Shown piece after piece: positions 9,074 through 16,693 of a stretch of 38,978 bases of DNA. Source of the stretch: CAIOGO01 sp964447445. Lineage in GTDB: Bacteria > Bipolaricaulota > Bipolaricaulia > UBA7950 > UBA9294. Position numbers and translations under genes: made by a program. The notes under the pieces were generated by a model, which saw only the letters and a program-made list of their open reading frames with translations, made no database searches and was not told the DNA's origin. The stretch spans positions 1 through 38,978 of the forward strand of contig CAYUSW010000020.1 of NCBI GenBank assembly GCA_964447445.1, read 5' to 3'. Within the stretch, counting starts at the first letter, position 1; each line of letters starts with the position of its first letter.

Positions 9074-9924
9074 ATCTTGTGAAGAGAATCGCGAGCGGCG
9101 TGATCGGCTGCGCTGTGGTCTTTGGCATCGTCTACGTGGGAGCCCGATTCGACGTGCGGTGGATCGCGGGGGCTCTCATTCTGGGCGTCGCGTACTTGAC
9201 AGCGCTCGAATACCTCCACCTGATGAAGAACCTCGGCATCCCGTTGGCTGCGCCCGAGTTCCTCATCTGGATTCCTCTTCTCGTCCTCAGCTACCTCGTT
9301 CTCGACGGCCGTTACGCAGACGTCGTCCTTCTGTTCGCGATGGCATATCAAGTCCTGCGATACCTGGCGGTTACCCCCCACCGCACGGGCTTCCTTCAAG
9401 CGGTAGCGGGCGTCTTCGGACTCCTCTACATCCCGTGGCTTCTCCACTACTTCTACCTCATCTATCTCGGTGGGCCGAACCAGGAACCCATGACCGGTGC
9501 AGCCAACGCGATCGTCGCGTTGCTCATGGTGTTCGGCTACGACTCCGGAGCATTCTTCGTCGGCTCCGCAATAGGCCGTCACAAGGCGTTTCCCCATGTG
9601 AGCCCGAGCAAGACATGGGAGGGCGTCGCCGGCGGGTTTGCGTTCACGATCCTCGCGGTAATGCTGGGAGCGCTCGTGGACCCGTTCTGGCGCGAGTTCG
9701 TCTACTGGAGAGGCTTCCCGCACGTCCTCGCGTCGTCGTTCTTCGTGGGCTGGGCCGTTCAGTTGGGCGACGTCTTCGCCTCCAAGCTGAAGCGTGCCGC
9801 CGAGGTCAAGGACTCGGGCGTGTTCCTTCCCGGGCACGGCGGGGCGCTCGACCGGATCGACGGGCTTCTCTTCGCTCTCCCCGTCTTCTACTTCTACTAT
9901 CACCACATCCTGCATTTCCTGTAG
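9070..9924 (+). CDS. cdsA: Phosphatidate cytidylyltransferase (CDP-diglyceride synthase)
   Basis: Integral membrane enzyme making CDP-diacylglycerol from CTP and phosphatidic acid, the branch point of phospholipid synthesis. The 284-residue protein is a string of hydrophobic segments. The family signature is present near the C-terminus: SKLKRAAEVKDSG, then FLPGHGGALDRID. The SPSKTWEGVAGG motif lies further upstream. The start ATG 9070 overlaps the uppS stop (ATGA). It is the last gene of the plus-strand run and is followed by a hairpin at 9961-9988. The uppS-cdsA order is widespread among bacteria. Confidence 0.96.
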   Translation: MNLVKRIASGVIGCAVVFGIVYVGARFDVRWIAGALILGVAYLTALEYLHLMKNLGIPLAAPEFLIWIPLLVLSYLVLDGRYADVVLLFAMAYQVLRYLAVTPHRTGFLQAVAGVFGLLYIPWLLHYFYLIYLGGPNQEPMTGAANAIVALLMVFGYDSGAFFVGSAIGRHKAFPHVSPSKTWEGVAGGFAFTILAVMLGALVDPFWREFVYWRGFPHVLASSFFVGWAVQLGDVFASKLKRAAEVKDSGVFLPGHGGALDRIDGLLFALPVFYFYYHHILHFL

Positions 9925-9960
9925 GACGTCACCGCGGCGGCCGCAGCATGTCAAAGTCAA

Positions 9961-9988
9961 GGGCGGCCCAGCTGCTGCCAGGCCGCCC
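9961..9988. terminator. Hairpin between convergent genes
   Basis: GGGCGGCC (9961-9968) and GGCCGCCC (9981-9988) form a perfect 8-bp stem around a 12-base loop, between the end of cdsA and the end of the convergent Rrf2-family gene. On the minus strand it is followed by TTGACTTTGA; on the plus strand there is no T tract. It probably acts in one or both directions. The rest of the spacer (9989-10122) shows nothing clear. Confidence 0.5.
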
Positions 9989-10122
9989 TCTCCGGGTGGT
10001 GAAAAAGATGAGGGGGTTCTCTTACGTGACGCGACTATAGCACAAAGAGCCGCGGGCGTCCGTAATGTACATCACCAAGCGATTCTAATCTGTGCCATCT
10101 TGATGGGAAGCGAGTCGATGAC

Positions 10123-10542
10123 TTACTCCGCGTCGAGCGATCGTCCCCGTTCGAGGTCCGCCAGAGAGACGGTGTCCAAGAGCTCCCGAAAGCGGTCGTT
10201 GATCGTCCGCCACGCGCCCTTTGTCGGACACACCCCCGTCAGTCTGCATGACGACCCACCTTCCAGGCAGTCAACAAGATCCATTCCTTCGCCGAGCGCC
10301 TCAAGGATCTGCCGCACCGACACCTGTTCAGCGGGCACCCGGAGCGCATACCCGCCGCAGCGCCCCTGTCGCGACGCGATCCACCCGGCGCACTTCAGCT
10401 CGTGAAGTATCTTCTCGATGAACGCTGTCGGCAGGTCGTAGCGCAAGGCAATCCATGATGCCGATCTCGGCGTGCCTTCGGGCGCCCGCGCCAGCTCGAC
10501 GGCGGCGATCAGTCCGTAGCTCGCCTTTCTCGTCAGCTGCAC
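10123..10542 (-). CDS. Rrf2/IscR-family transcription regulator with Fe-S-type cysteines
   Basis: A 139-residue winged-helix DNA-binding protein. The N-terminus LTRKASYGLIAAVELA and the SRQGRCGGYALRVP wing are typical of Rrf2 proteins. Cys92, Cys99 and Cys105 lie in the loop that binds a [2Fe-2S] cluster in IscR; the His ligand known from E. coli IscR is not obvious. The start is GTG 10542, overlapping the end of iscU by 10 bases. As the last gene of an iscS-iscU run it very likely senses Fe-S supply and regulates its own operon, perhaps at the promoter before iscS. Having the regulator last rather than first differs from the E. coli order. Confidence 0.9.
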   Translation of the reverse strand: MQLTRKASYGLIAAVELARAPEGTPRSASWIALRYDLPTAFIEKILHELKCAGWIASRQGRCGGYALRVPAEQVSVRQILEALGEGMDLVDCLEGGSSCRLTGVCPTKGAWRTINDRFRELLDTVSLADLERGRSLDAE

Positions 10543-11051
10543 GCCGGCGCCTCGCCCTCGGGCGCCCTTGCCGCGTCGCGGTCTAGAAAGACCTTGTAGC
10601 GCTCTTCCAGCGAGGCCATGTCTCTCTGGATGTGTTCGTGACGCGTTGCGAGAGCTGGCGGAATGGCTCGCCCCTTCTTCGTGAGGTAGTCGAAGATCGC
10701 CTCATTGAGGGCGTCGGCGGCAAGCGCCGAACAGTGCATCTTGACTGCCGGAAGCCCGCCAAGCCGCTCGGCCACGTCGCGGTTCGAAATCGCAATCGCT
10801 TCCTCCAGCGTGCGACCCTTTGCGAGGTCCGACATCATCGAGGACGTGGCGATCGCTGCCGTGCATCCGAACGTCTCCCACGACACGTCAGCGATGACGT
10901 CTCGACCCTGAGCGTCCTCTTCGACGCGGATGTAGAACCACATGACATCCCCGCAGAGGATGTTACCCACGCGGCCCACCGCGGATGGGTCTCTCATCTT
11001 TCCCATGTTGTGCGGAGTGCGGAAGTGCTCGACAACTTTCTCGGTGTACAT
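10533..11051 (-). CDS. iscU: IscU-type Fe-S cluster assembly scaffold
   Basis: Scaffold on which [2Fe-2S] and [4Fe-4S] clusters are built from sulfur supplied by IscS. The three cluster cysteines are visible: Cys33 in LCGD, Cys63 in GCTAAIATSSMM and Cys107 in KMHCSALAADAL, along with the conserved Asp35. A tail of about 45 residues beyond the usual end (charged, helical, finishing APACS) extends it to 172 residues; IscU is normally about 125-130. ATG 11051 overlaps the iscS stop (TGATG) and has AAGGTGG seven bases upstream; GTG 11054 is an alternative. Confidence 0.93.
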   Translation of the reverse strand: MYTEKVVEHFRTPHNMGKMRDPSAVGRVGNILCGDVMWFYIRVEEDAQGRDVIADVSWETFGCTAAIATSSMMSDLAKGRTLEEAIAISNRDVAERLGGLPAVKMHCSALAADALNEAIFDYLTKKGRAIPPALATRHEHIQRDMASLEERYKVFLDRDAARAPEGEAPACS

Positions 11052-12205
11052 CACTCACCCACCTTGAACGGTGACATCGCGCGCAGGTCGGCGACCGCGC
11101 GGGGAAGAGCCCGAAGGAACTGATCGATTTCCGAGTCCGAAGTGCCTCGCCCGGTGCTGATGCGCAGGCTTCCGTGCGCCATGGACAACGGTACCCCGAT
11201 CGCCACCAGTACGTGACTCGGCTCCAGGTTCGGCGAGGAGCACGCCGAACCGGTCGATGCGGCAATGCCCACCTCATCAAGCTTCATGACGAGACTCTCG
11301 CCTTCGATTCCCGCGAAGCTGAAGTTCACGATGTGCGGCAAGCATTCCACGGGATGGCCATTCAGCCGCGTCCCCGGGATCTTGAGCACCTCATCCATCA
11401 GCCGCTGCCGCATGCGCCACATGCGCGCCGTGACGTCGGCGCGCTCGGCGACTGCAAGCCGTAGAGCGGCTGCGAACCCAACAATGCCTGGGACGTTCTC
11501 CGTGCCGCTGCGCAGCCCACGCTCGTGGCCGCCGCCGTGAGCGAGCGGGGCAAGGCGTGCCCCGCGCCGTACGTAGAGGAATCCCACGCCCTTCGGGCCA
11601 TGCAACTTGTGTGCCGACGCCGAGAGAAGGTCGACCTCGTTCGCCGTGACCTCCATCTTGCCGAGCGCCTGGACCGCGTCCGTGTGGAAGAGAACGCCGC
11701 GCTCGCGGCACGCATGGCCGATCTCGGCAATGGGCTCCAGCGTGCCGATCTCGTTGTTCCCCGCCATGATCGAAACGAGGAATGTATCAGGGCGGATCGC
11801 CGCCGCGACCTCCGCCGGATCGACTCGCCCGGCCGAGTCCACACCCACGAGCGTCACATCAGAGCCTCTCGTTCGCAGCCACTCCAACGCGCGCAAGACC
11901 GCGTCGTGCTCGATACTCGAGCCAATCACGTGCCCGCCAGGCGGCCGCGCGAACGCGGCCCCGAGGACCGCCAGGTTGTCCGCCTCGGTTGCCCCGGACG
12001 TGAACACGATCTCATCCTCGCGAGCGCCGAGAGTCGCCGCGATCGACTGCCGGCCATCATCCACCGCACGTCGCGCCTCGCGACCGTAGCTGTGAAGACT
12101 CGAAGCGTTGCCAAAGCGAGTATCGAGGTACGGCAACATCGCATCGAGCACCGGCCGTGCAAGCGGCGTCGTGGCGCTGTGGTCAAGGTATACGCGCTGC
12201 GACAT
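11051..12205 (-). CDS. iscS: Cysteine desulfurase (IscS/NifS family)
   Basis: PLP enzyme that takes sulfur from cysteine as a persulfide and passes it to the IscU scaffold. It shows YLDHSATTPL at the N-terminus, FTSGATEADNLA, the PLP-binding Lys200 in SAHKLHGPKG, the RSGTENVPGI motif, and the nucleophilic Cys322 in STGSACSSP. The length of 384 is typical. Start ATG 12205 follows a candidate promoter. The stop overlaps the iscU start, so the two are translationally coupled. The short catalytic loop around Cys322 (SACSS) is like group I NifS/IscS enzymes. Confidence 0.96.
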   Translation of the reverse strand: MSQRVYLDHSATTPLARPVLDAMLPYLDTRFGNASSLHSYGREARRAVDDGRQSIAATLGAREDEIVFTSGATEADNLAVLGAAFARPPGGHVIGSSIEHDAVLRALEWLRTRGSDVTLVGVDSAGRVDPAEVAAAIRPDTFLVSIMAGNNEIGTLEPIAEIGHACRERGVLFHTDAVQALGKMEVTANEVDLLSASAHKLHGPKGVGFLYVRRGARLAPLAHGGGHERGLRSGTENVPGIVGFAAALRLAVAERADVTARMWRMRQRLMDEVLKIPGTRLNGHPVECLPHIVNFSFAGIEGESLVMKLDEVGIAASTGSACSSPNLEPSHVLVAIGVPLSMAHGSLRISTGRGTSDSEIDQFLRALPRAVADLRAMSPFKVGE

Positions 12206-12222
12206 AGGCGATCACCGGCTAA

Positions 12223-12251
12223 ATCCTACCTAATCGGTCCGGTTTTCGCAA
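12223..12251 (-). promoter_or_regulatory. Candidate promoter of iscS-iscU-regulator
   Basis: On the minus strand TTGCGA (12251-12246), a 17-base spacer, then TAGGAT (12228-12223). The surrounding stretch is AT-richer than its neighbourhood and is bounded by CCGG on both sides (ACCGG...CCGGT, 19 bases apart), a possible operator for the Rrf2-type regulator. Initiation here would make the Isc genes separable from the upstream smc-scp run. Confidence 0.5.
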
Positions 12252-12285
12252 CACGAGGCCGTCACTCAAGACAGCCCAGGGGGAA

Positions 12286-12444
12286 CTAGATCTTCTCGAA
12301 CAATTCGACGGCCGCGCCGCAGTCCGGGCACGTCCAGCCATCGGGTAGGTCCTCGAACGCGGTTCCGGCGGGGACCCCGGTTGTCGGGTCGCCGACCTCA
12401 GGGTCGTAGATGTAGCCACACACCGTGCACTCCCACTTATCCAT
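12286..12444 (-). CDS. Rubredoxin
   Basis: A 52-residue iron-only electron carrier. Two CxxCG knuckles hold the iron: Cys6/Cys9 in ECTVCGY and Cys39/Cys42 in CPDCGA. The middle has the family sequence YDPEVGDPTTGVPAGTAFEDLPDGW. ATG 12444 is preceded by AGGAGGTG at ideal spacing; the frame extends further upstream only inside scpB. The start overlaps scpB by 8 bases. Rubredoxins serve oxygen detoxification and low-potential electron transfer, mostly in anaerobes. The position between the condensin genes and iscS suggests cotranscription with its own cofactor-supply neighbourhood, though rubredoxin itself needs only iron. Confidence 0.96.
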   Translation of the reverse strand: MDKWECTVCGYIYDPEVGDPTTGVPAGTAFEDLPDGWTCPDCGAAVELFEKI

Positions 12445-13003
12445 CGCGCACCTCCTGCTGTTCCGGCGCGGGACCCTCCCCGACCTCGGCCGGCACTGCC
12501 ACATGGAACCGGAACTCCTCGATTGTACTCAGCCCGAAGTGGCGAAGGAACTCGTCCGTCACATGAAGCAGGAGCGTGCGCCCATGCTCCTCGCTCCGGA
12601 CGAGTCCACGCTCGGTGAGTTCCTGAATGTGCTCGTAGGCCTTGTTGCCCCTCGTTCGCACGACGTCGGCCTGCGTCGCCGGCTGGTTGTAGGCGATCAC
12701 GGCCAGCGTGCGGAGCACGGGCTGTGCGATGTCCTGCTGTGGAGCGAGATGGGCGACCCGATCGACGTACGGAGCCTTGACGCGCAAGAGGGCTCGCCCT
12801 TCCTCGACGACCAACTCGATGCCCTTTGTCGCGTCTGCATAGGCATCCCGCAGGTCTGCGAGGAGTTGATCCACATAGGCCAGCGGAACGTCGCCCAGAA
12901 GCTTCGCCAGAGCCCTCCGCGTAAGCGGACGGGATGCGAGGAACAGCGCGGCCTCCACGAGGGCCAGATCGTTCCCGCGTATCGATGCCTCACCGTGGGT
13001 CAT
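12437..13003 (-). CDS. scpB: Segregation and condensation protein B
   Basis: ScpB dimers bind ScpA and thereby regulate the SMC ATPase in the condensin complex. The 188-residue protein has two winged-helix domains. Family marks are LVEAALFLASRPLTRRALAKLL near the N-terminus and LRTLAVIAYNQPATQADVVRTRGNKAYEHIQELTERGLV in the second domain. I chose ATG 13003, 28 bases after the scpA stop, because it gives the usual ScpB N-terminus; no strong ribosome binding site precedes it. The frame is open further upstream, but only within scpA. The C-terminus overlaps the rubredoxin start. Confidence 0.92.
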   Translation of the reverse strand: MTHGEASIRGNDLALVEAALFLASRPLTRRALAKLLGDVPLAYVDQLLADLRDAYADATKGIELVVEEGRALLRVKAPYVDRVAHLAPQQDIAQPVLRTLAVIAYNQPATQADVVRTRGNKAYEHIQELTERGLVRSEEHGRTLLLHVTDEFLRHFGLSTIEEFRFHVAVPAEVGEGPAPEQQEVRDG

Positions 13004-13031
13004 CGGGACTGAGGCGGAACCAGGGAAGGGT

Positions 13032-13757
13032 TCACGCCTCCGACTCCAACCGGATGATGATGTCGCCAAGGAATTCTTTCTGAGAACACGAGATCTGTCC
13101 CTCGGCCGCCAGGTGAAGGACCTCAAAGAACCGCTCGACGCGCTCGCTCTTGTCGCCCTTGTCGAGCAGTCGGAAGAAGCTGAGCACGCGGCGCCCCGAG
13201 AGGAGTTTCTTGATTCGCGCGAGGACGCCACGCAGCCGATCGGCGAAGTCCTCCCCGCCGATCTCGAATCCCTCGAATGGATCGTGTTCGTCGTCGATCG
13301 CTGCGCGGTCGATCAGGCGCCCGGCGCGGCGGCGACTCACTTTCATGGCTCCGGTCAAGGCGCCCTCGAGGTCGCGCAACGTGACCTGTCGGGTCGGCCT
13401 GCGCACCACGGGCAGCGCGAAGTCGCCCGGATCGATGGGCGCGACAGGCTCATCGAGGCTCTCGTCCACCGCCTGTTCGAGCTCCGCGACCAAGTCGTCG
13501 CGTTGGGCGGACTGCGCGGACGCGAACAGAATGTCGGACTTCATGCGGAGCAGGATCGAGCACGTCAGGACCATACGCCCCGGGATGACGAACTCGAGTT
13601 CCCGAAGGGCCTGGAGGTAGTCGCGATATCGCCTCGCCAGTTCAGCGACATCGATGTCCCACGGATCCATGTCGGCCGTCAGCCGGTGAAGGACCCCTTC
13701 CCAGCTTGCCCCGACGAGTTCCTCGATCGGGATGGCCGCGATCAGCACCGTCTCCAC
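13032..13757 (-). CDS. scpA: Segregation and condensation protein A (kleisin)
   Basis: Kleisin subunit that bridges the two SMC heads and carries ScpB. Residues around 30-45 show the family's DPWDIDVAELARRY signature, followed by the helical LRELEFVIPGRMVLTCSILLRMKSDIL that contacts the SMC neck. The middle is acidic and the C-terminal winged helix (RVERFFEVLHLAAEGQISCSQKEFLGDIIIRL) binds the SMC head. The length of 241 is normal. The start is GTG 13757 with GGAGAG upstream, 14 bases beyond the smc stop. Since the SMC here has short arms, this kleisin of normal size closes a smaller ring. Confidence 0.93.
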   Translation of the reverse strand: METVLIAAIPIEELVGASWEGVLHRLTADMDPWDIDVAELARRYRDYLQALRELEFVIPGRMVLTCSILLRMKSDILFASAQSAQRDDLVAELEQAVDESLDEPVAPIDPGDFALPVVRRPTRQVTLRDLEGALTGAMKVSRRRAGRLIDRAAIDDEHDPFEGFEIGGEDFADRLRGVLARIKKLLSGRRVLSFFRLLDKGDKSERVERFFEVLHLAAEGQISCSQKEFLGDIIIRLESEA

Positions 13758-13771
13758 GCTCTAGCTCTCCT

Positions 13772-16315
13772 CTAGTTCAAGTTCAGGGCCAACACTTCAG
13801 ACACGCCGTTCTTGATTGTCACGCCGTAGGCCCGATCGGCATGGCGAACTGTTTCCTCGTTATGAGAGACAACGATCACCTGGATCCGCTTGGCGTAGTC
13901 GCACAGCATGCGCGACAGGCGGTTCGTATTCATCGAATCGAGCGCCGCATCGATCTCGTCGAGAATGAAGAACGGCGCTTGCTGGTTCTCCTGGAGGGCG
14001 AAGATGAACGCCGTCGCCACCAGCGTCTGCTCTCCGCCGGAGAGCGAGTCGATGACGTGGGGTTCCTTGTCCGGCGGATGGGCGCGAATGAGGAGCCCCG
14101 ACGAGATATCTCCCGCGACCTCGAGTTCGAGCGACGCGCTCCCGCCCTCGAACAGCTGGCGGAAGATCGCGTCGAAGTGCTTGCCCACAGTGGCAAGCGT
14201 CTCGAGGAAGCGCTGCCGCTTCTTCTCCTCGATCTCGCCGATGAGGCGCTCGATCTCGCGCTTCTCGTTCTCGAGCGCGTCGACTCGCTCTTTGAACAGG
14301 TTGTAGTCCGCCTCGTACGTGGCGTAGTCCTCGATCGCGCGCATGTTCACCGGTTCCAGACGCTTGAGGTCGCGCCCCGCCTGGTCAAGCCGGCGCTCGA
14401 GCTCACGGAACGGCTGATCGATCAGGTCCGTAGGCGCCTTCTCGTCTGCAGGTCCCAGCGCCTCCAGCTCAACCTGCGCCTCGGCTTCCTGGCGCTCATA
14501 CCGTGTGAGCGAGCGGCGAAGGTTCTCGAGGCCCTGGTAGGTCTCGCGCCTCTTCTCACGGAGTGCGTGGAGCTTGTCGCTTCGCGACGACGCCTCGCCC
14601 TTGGCGCGCGACGAGGTCTCCTGGGCCGCCGTGAGGTTCTTCTCCGCGGCCTCGAGCCGCGAGGCAAGCTCGCTCAGCTCCTCCTCGAGACGTTCCGCGT
14701 CTTTGCGCAGCTTGAGGATGTGCTCGCGTTTCTGCGCGATGTCGAACGACGTGTCCTTCTGCTTCGCCGGCGTCTCCTTCTTGCCGGCCGCTCCGGAAGG
14801 CGCTCGCCAACCGCCGCTCATGGCGCCACCCTTGCTCTGCATGTCACCGTCGAGGGTGACGACGCGGACACCGTCGATCTCCTTCACCGCCTCAAGGTTC
14901 TCGGCCACCACGGTGTCCGAGAGCACGTACTCGAAGGCGCGCCGGTACTTCTCGTCGAACTCGACGAGGTTGATCGCATAATCGATCACGCCCCGGAGCT
15001 TCACGGCTTCGGCGGAGGCGAGACTCTTGCGGACCGTCACAAGGCGCCCGAGGGGGAGGATCCGCGCGCGGCCAAGCCGCTTCTCCTTGAGGTAGTTGAT
15101 GCATTCGATCGCCGTCTCTCGCGAATCGACCACGAGGTCGGAGTAGCTCGCACCCGCCGCGGCTTCCAGCGCGATCTCGAAGCCCGGCTTCGGCGAGGAG
15201 AGCGAGGCGATCGTCCCGTAGACGCCGCCCCGCTTCCGTTCGATCAGCGCCTGGACGGCGAGGTTCTCGCGCCCTGCGCCGCTCGCCGCCGTCACCGGGG
15301 CGGCCGCGGCGCGCACGCGCGAGATCTCGTCGATCATCTCCTGGATGTTCGTGATCTGCTGTCGTTTGAATTGGATATCGGCCTGCTTGTGCAAGGCCTC
15401 CGAGCGCAGGCGCTCGACTTCCTTGATGTGGGCGATCTGAGACCCGCCGCCGAGGTCCTCCTGCATCCCCTCAAGCTCCCACTCCTTGTTCTCGATCTCA
15501 CGATCGAGGAGCGCGACCTCCTTCTCCAGCGCGCCGATCCGCTCATCCATTCCCTGCCGCTCGGTCTGAGCTTGCTGGAGCTTCTCCACCACGCGCCGCC
15601 GCTTCTGGTGAGCCATCGATCGGCGGAGCTTGTCTTGTTCCTCGAGCAGCGCCTGGTAGGCCAGCGCAGCGTCCCGCTCCTTCTGCAGACCCAGGAGTCG
15701 CCGGCGGCGCTCGGCAAGGATCATGCGGTGCGTGTTTAGCTTCGACTTGACCTCTTTCAGTTCGAGAATGGCTTGGTTCCGCTTCTCGTCGTATGCGGCG
15801 ATGCCGCTGACCTCGTCAAGGATCTCCCGGCGGCGCATCGGCGTGCGCCGCACGATCTCCGTGATGCGGCCCTGGGCGATGAGCTGCTGCCCGTCGGGGT
15901 CGATGCGAGCGGCTTCGAGGATCTCGTCGATCAGCGTGCGCGGGCAGCCGTGGCCCATGAACGTGTACGTCGAGGACTTCCGCGTGATGCGGCGCCCGAT
16001 GCTGACCTCCAGCACCTTCTGTTTCTCCTCGAGGAAGCGGCTGAAGGTGCCGTCCTGGTTGTCGAGGAACAGCGTCACGTCCGCTGACTCGGCGGGCTCG
16101 TAGCGCTCGCCTCCGTTGAAGATGAGGTGTTCGAGCCGGTCGGCGCGAAGCTGAGAAGAGCGCCGCCCCATGACGAAGCTGATCGCATCGAACAGGTTGG
16201 ACTTCCCCGATCCGTTCTCGCCCACGACCGCCGTCATGCCCTCGAAGAACGGAAGCACCGTCTTCTTACGGAACGACTTGAAGCCCGAGAGCTCGACCCT
16301 GTTGACCTTCGTCAT
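13772..16315 (-). CDS. smc: Chromosome condensin SMC with short coiled-coil arms
   Basis: ATPase of the bacterial condensin, which extrudes and aligns chromosome arms after replication. Head parts are complete: Walker A GENGSGKS at 32-39, LSGGEQ signature at 758-763, and Walker B ILDEID with Asp786 and Glu787. The hinge lies at about 350-505, with the GGAMSGG glycine motif near its end. The coiled-coil arms run about 172-340 and 520-700, so each has roughly 170-180 residues; typical bacterial SMC proteins have over 300 per arm and total about 1,150-1,200. Here the total is 847, with no frame break visible. The start ATG 16315 lies one base after the TGA of the XRE gene, so translation is coupled. 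It is followed by scpA and scpB, completing the complex. Confidence 0.96.
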   Translation of the reverse strand: MTKVNRVELSGFKSFRKKTVLPFFEGMTAVVGENGSGKSNLFDAISFVMGRRSSQLRADRLEHLIFNGGERYEPAESADVTLFLDNQDGTFSRFLEEKQKVLEVSIGRRITRKSSTYTFMGHGCPRTLIDEILEAARIDPDGQQLIAQGRITEIVRRTPMRRREILDEVSGIAAYDEKRNQAILELKEVKSKLNTHRMILAERRRRLLGLQKERDAALAYQALLEEQDKLRRSMAHQKRRRVVEKLQQAQTERQGMDERIGALEKEVALLDREIENKEWELEGMQEDLGGGSQIAHIKEVERLRSEALHKQADIQFKRQQITNIQEMIDEISRVRAAAAPVTAASGAGRENLAVQALIERKRGGVYGTIASLSSPKPGFEIALEAAAGASYSDLVVDSRETAIECINYLKEKRLGRARILPLGRLVTVRKSLASAEAVKLRGVIDYAINLVEFDEKYRRAFEYVLSDTVVAENLEAVKEIDGVRVVTLDGDMQSKGGAMSGGWRAPSGAAGKKETPAKQKDTSFDIAQKREHILKLRKDAERLEEELSELASRLEAAEKNLTAAQETSSRAKGEASSRSDKLHALREKRRETYQGLENLRRSLTRYERQEAEAQVELEALGPADEKAPTDLIDQPFRELERRLDQAGRDLKRLEPVNMRAIEDYATYEADYNLFKERVDALENEKREIERLIGEIEEKKRQRFLETLATVGKHFDAIFRQLFEGGSASLELEVAGDISSGLLIRAHPPDKEPHVIDSLSGGEQTLVATAFIFALQENQQAPFFILDEIDAALDSMNTNRLSRMLCDYAKRIQVIVVSHNEETVRHADRAYGVTIKNGVSEVLALNLN

Positions 16316-16316
16316 G

Positions 16317-16580
16317 TCAGATCCTGCCGACCGCGCTGGGGACTCTCCCCGGGAACAAGCTGAGCTGCACCATCAGTCGCCCCACGCGCGCGGACGTCGG
16401 CCGCTCCTCCGGCTCCAAGAGCTGATCGATCTTGTAGCGATTGTAGTCGTTGGGGACGGCAACACCCGCCTCCCACCTCATGATCGAGGGAATCGACACG
16501 CCAAGTAGCTCGGCGGTCGCTCGCTTGCTCCACCCGTTCTCAAGACGAAAGCGTCGCAATCGTTGCCCGAGTTCCTCCAC
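16317..16580 (-). CDS. Small XRE-type helix-turn-helix protein
   Basis: An 87-residue protein. About residues 1-55 form a helix-turn-helix of the Cro/CI (XRE) type: LGQRLRRFRLENGWSKRATAELLGVSIPSIMRWEAG. The rest is a basic tail. GTG 16580 is chosen because GAGGGGG lies eight bases upstream and a promoter ends just before it; the frame can be opened from TTG 16637, but that lies inside the -35 region. Its stop is one base before the smc ATG, so it heads the smc-scp operon and is a good candidate for its regulator. The target is not known; I see no clear operator besides the promoter itself. Confidence 0.75.
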   Translation of the reverse strand: MEELGQRLRRFRLENGWSKRATAELLGVSIPSIMRWEAGVAVPNDYNRYKIDQLLEPEERPTSARVGRLMVQLSLFPGRVPSAVGRI

Positions 16581-16609
16581 GCTGGAGACCCCCTCAAGCC
16601 CGTTTACCA

Positions 16610-16637
16610 ATATTACTTCTGTTACACCGGGACGCAA
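16610..16637 (-). promoter_or_regulatory. Promoter of the XRE-smc-scpA-scpB run
   Basis: On the minus strand TTGCGT (16637-16632), a 16-base spacer, then TAATAT (16615-16610), in a short AT-rich island within GC-rich DNA. Transcription would begin near 16603 and give a 5' leader of about 23 bases containing the GAGGGGG ribosome binding site. Confidence 0.6.
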
Positions 16638-16668
16638 AAGGAATGGGAGGGGCGAGACTGCCCCTCCC
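16635..16668 (-). terminator. Intrinsic terminator of the coiled-coil protein gene
   Basis: A 9-bp perfect stem, GGGAGGGGC (16645-16653) with GCCCCTCCC (16660-16668), and a 6-base loop. Read on the minus strand it is followed by ATTCCTTTTG. It lies 25 bases after the stop of the upstream minus-strand gene and just before the promoter of the XRE-smc run, separating the two units. Confidence 0.75.
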
Positions 16669-16693
16669 GCAAACCGCCCCTCACCTTGTCAAT

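Noticed and set aside
13706..15739. A 677-codon plus-strand open frame
   Set aside because: It is antisense to smc, Leu/Arg/Val/Glu-rich without domain character, and arises from the high-GC codon use of the real gene.
16581..16637. TTG 16637 as start of the XRE gene
   Set aside because: It falls in the -35 hexamer of the promoter, so that codon would not be transcribed; GTG 16580 has a good ribosome binding site.
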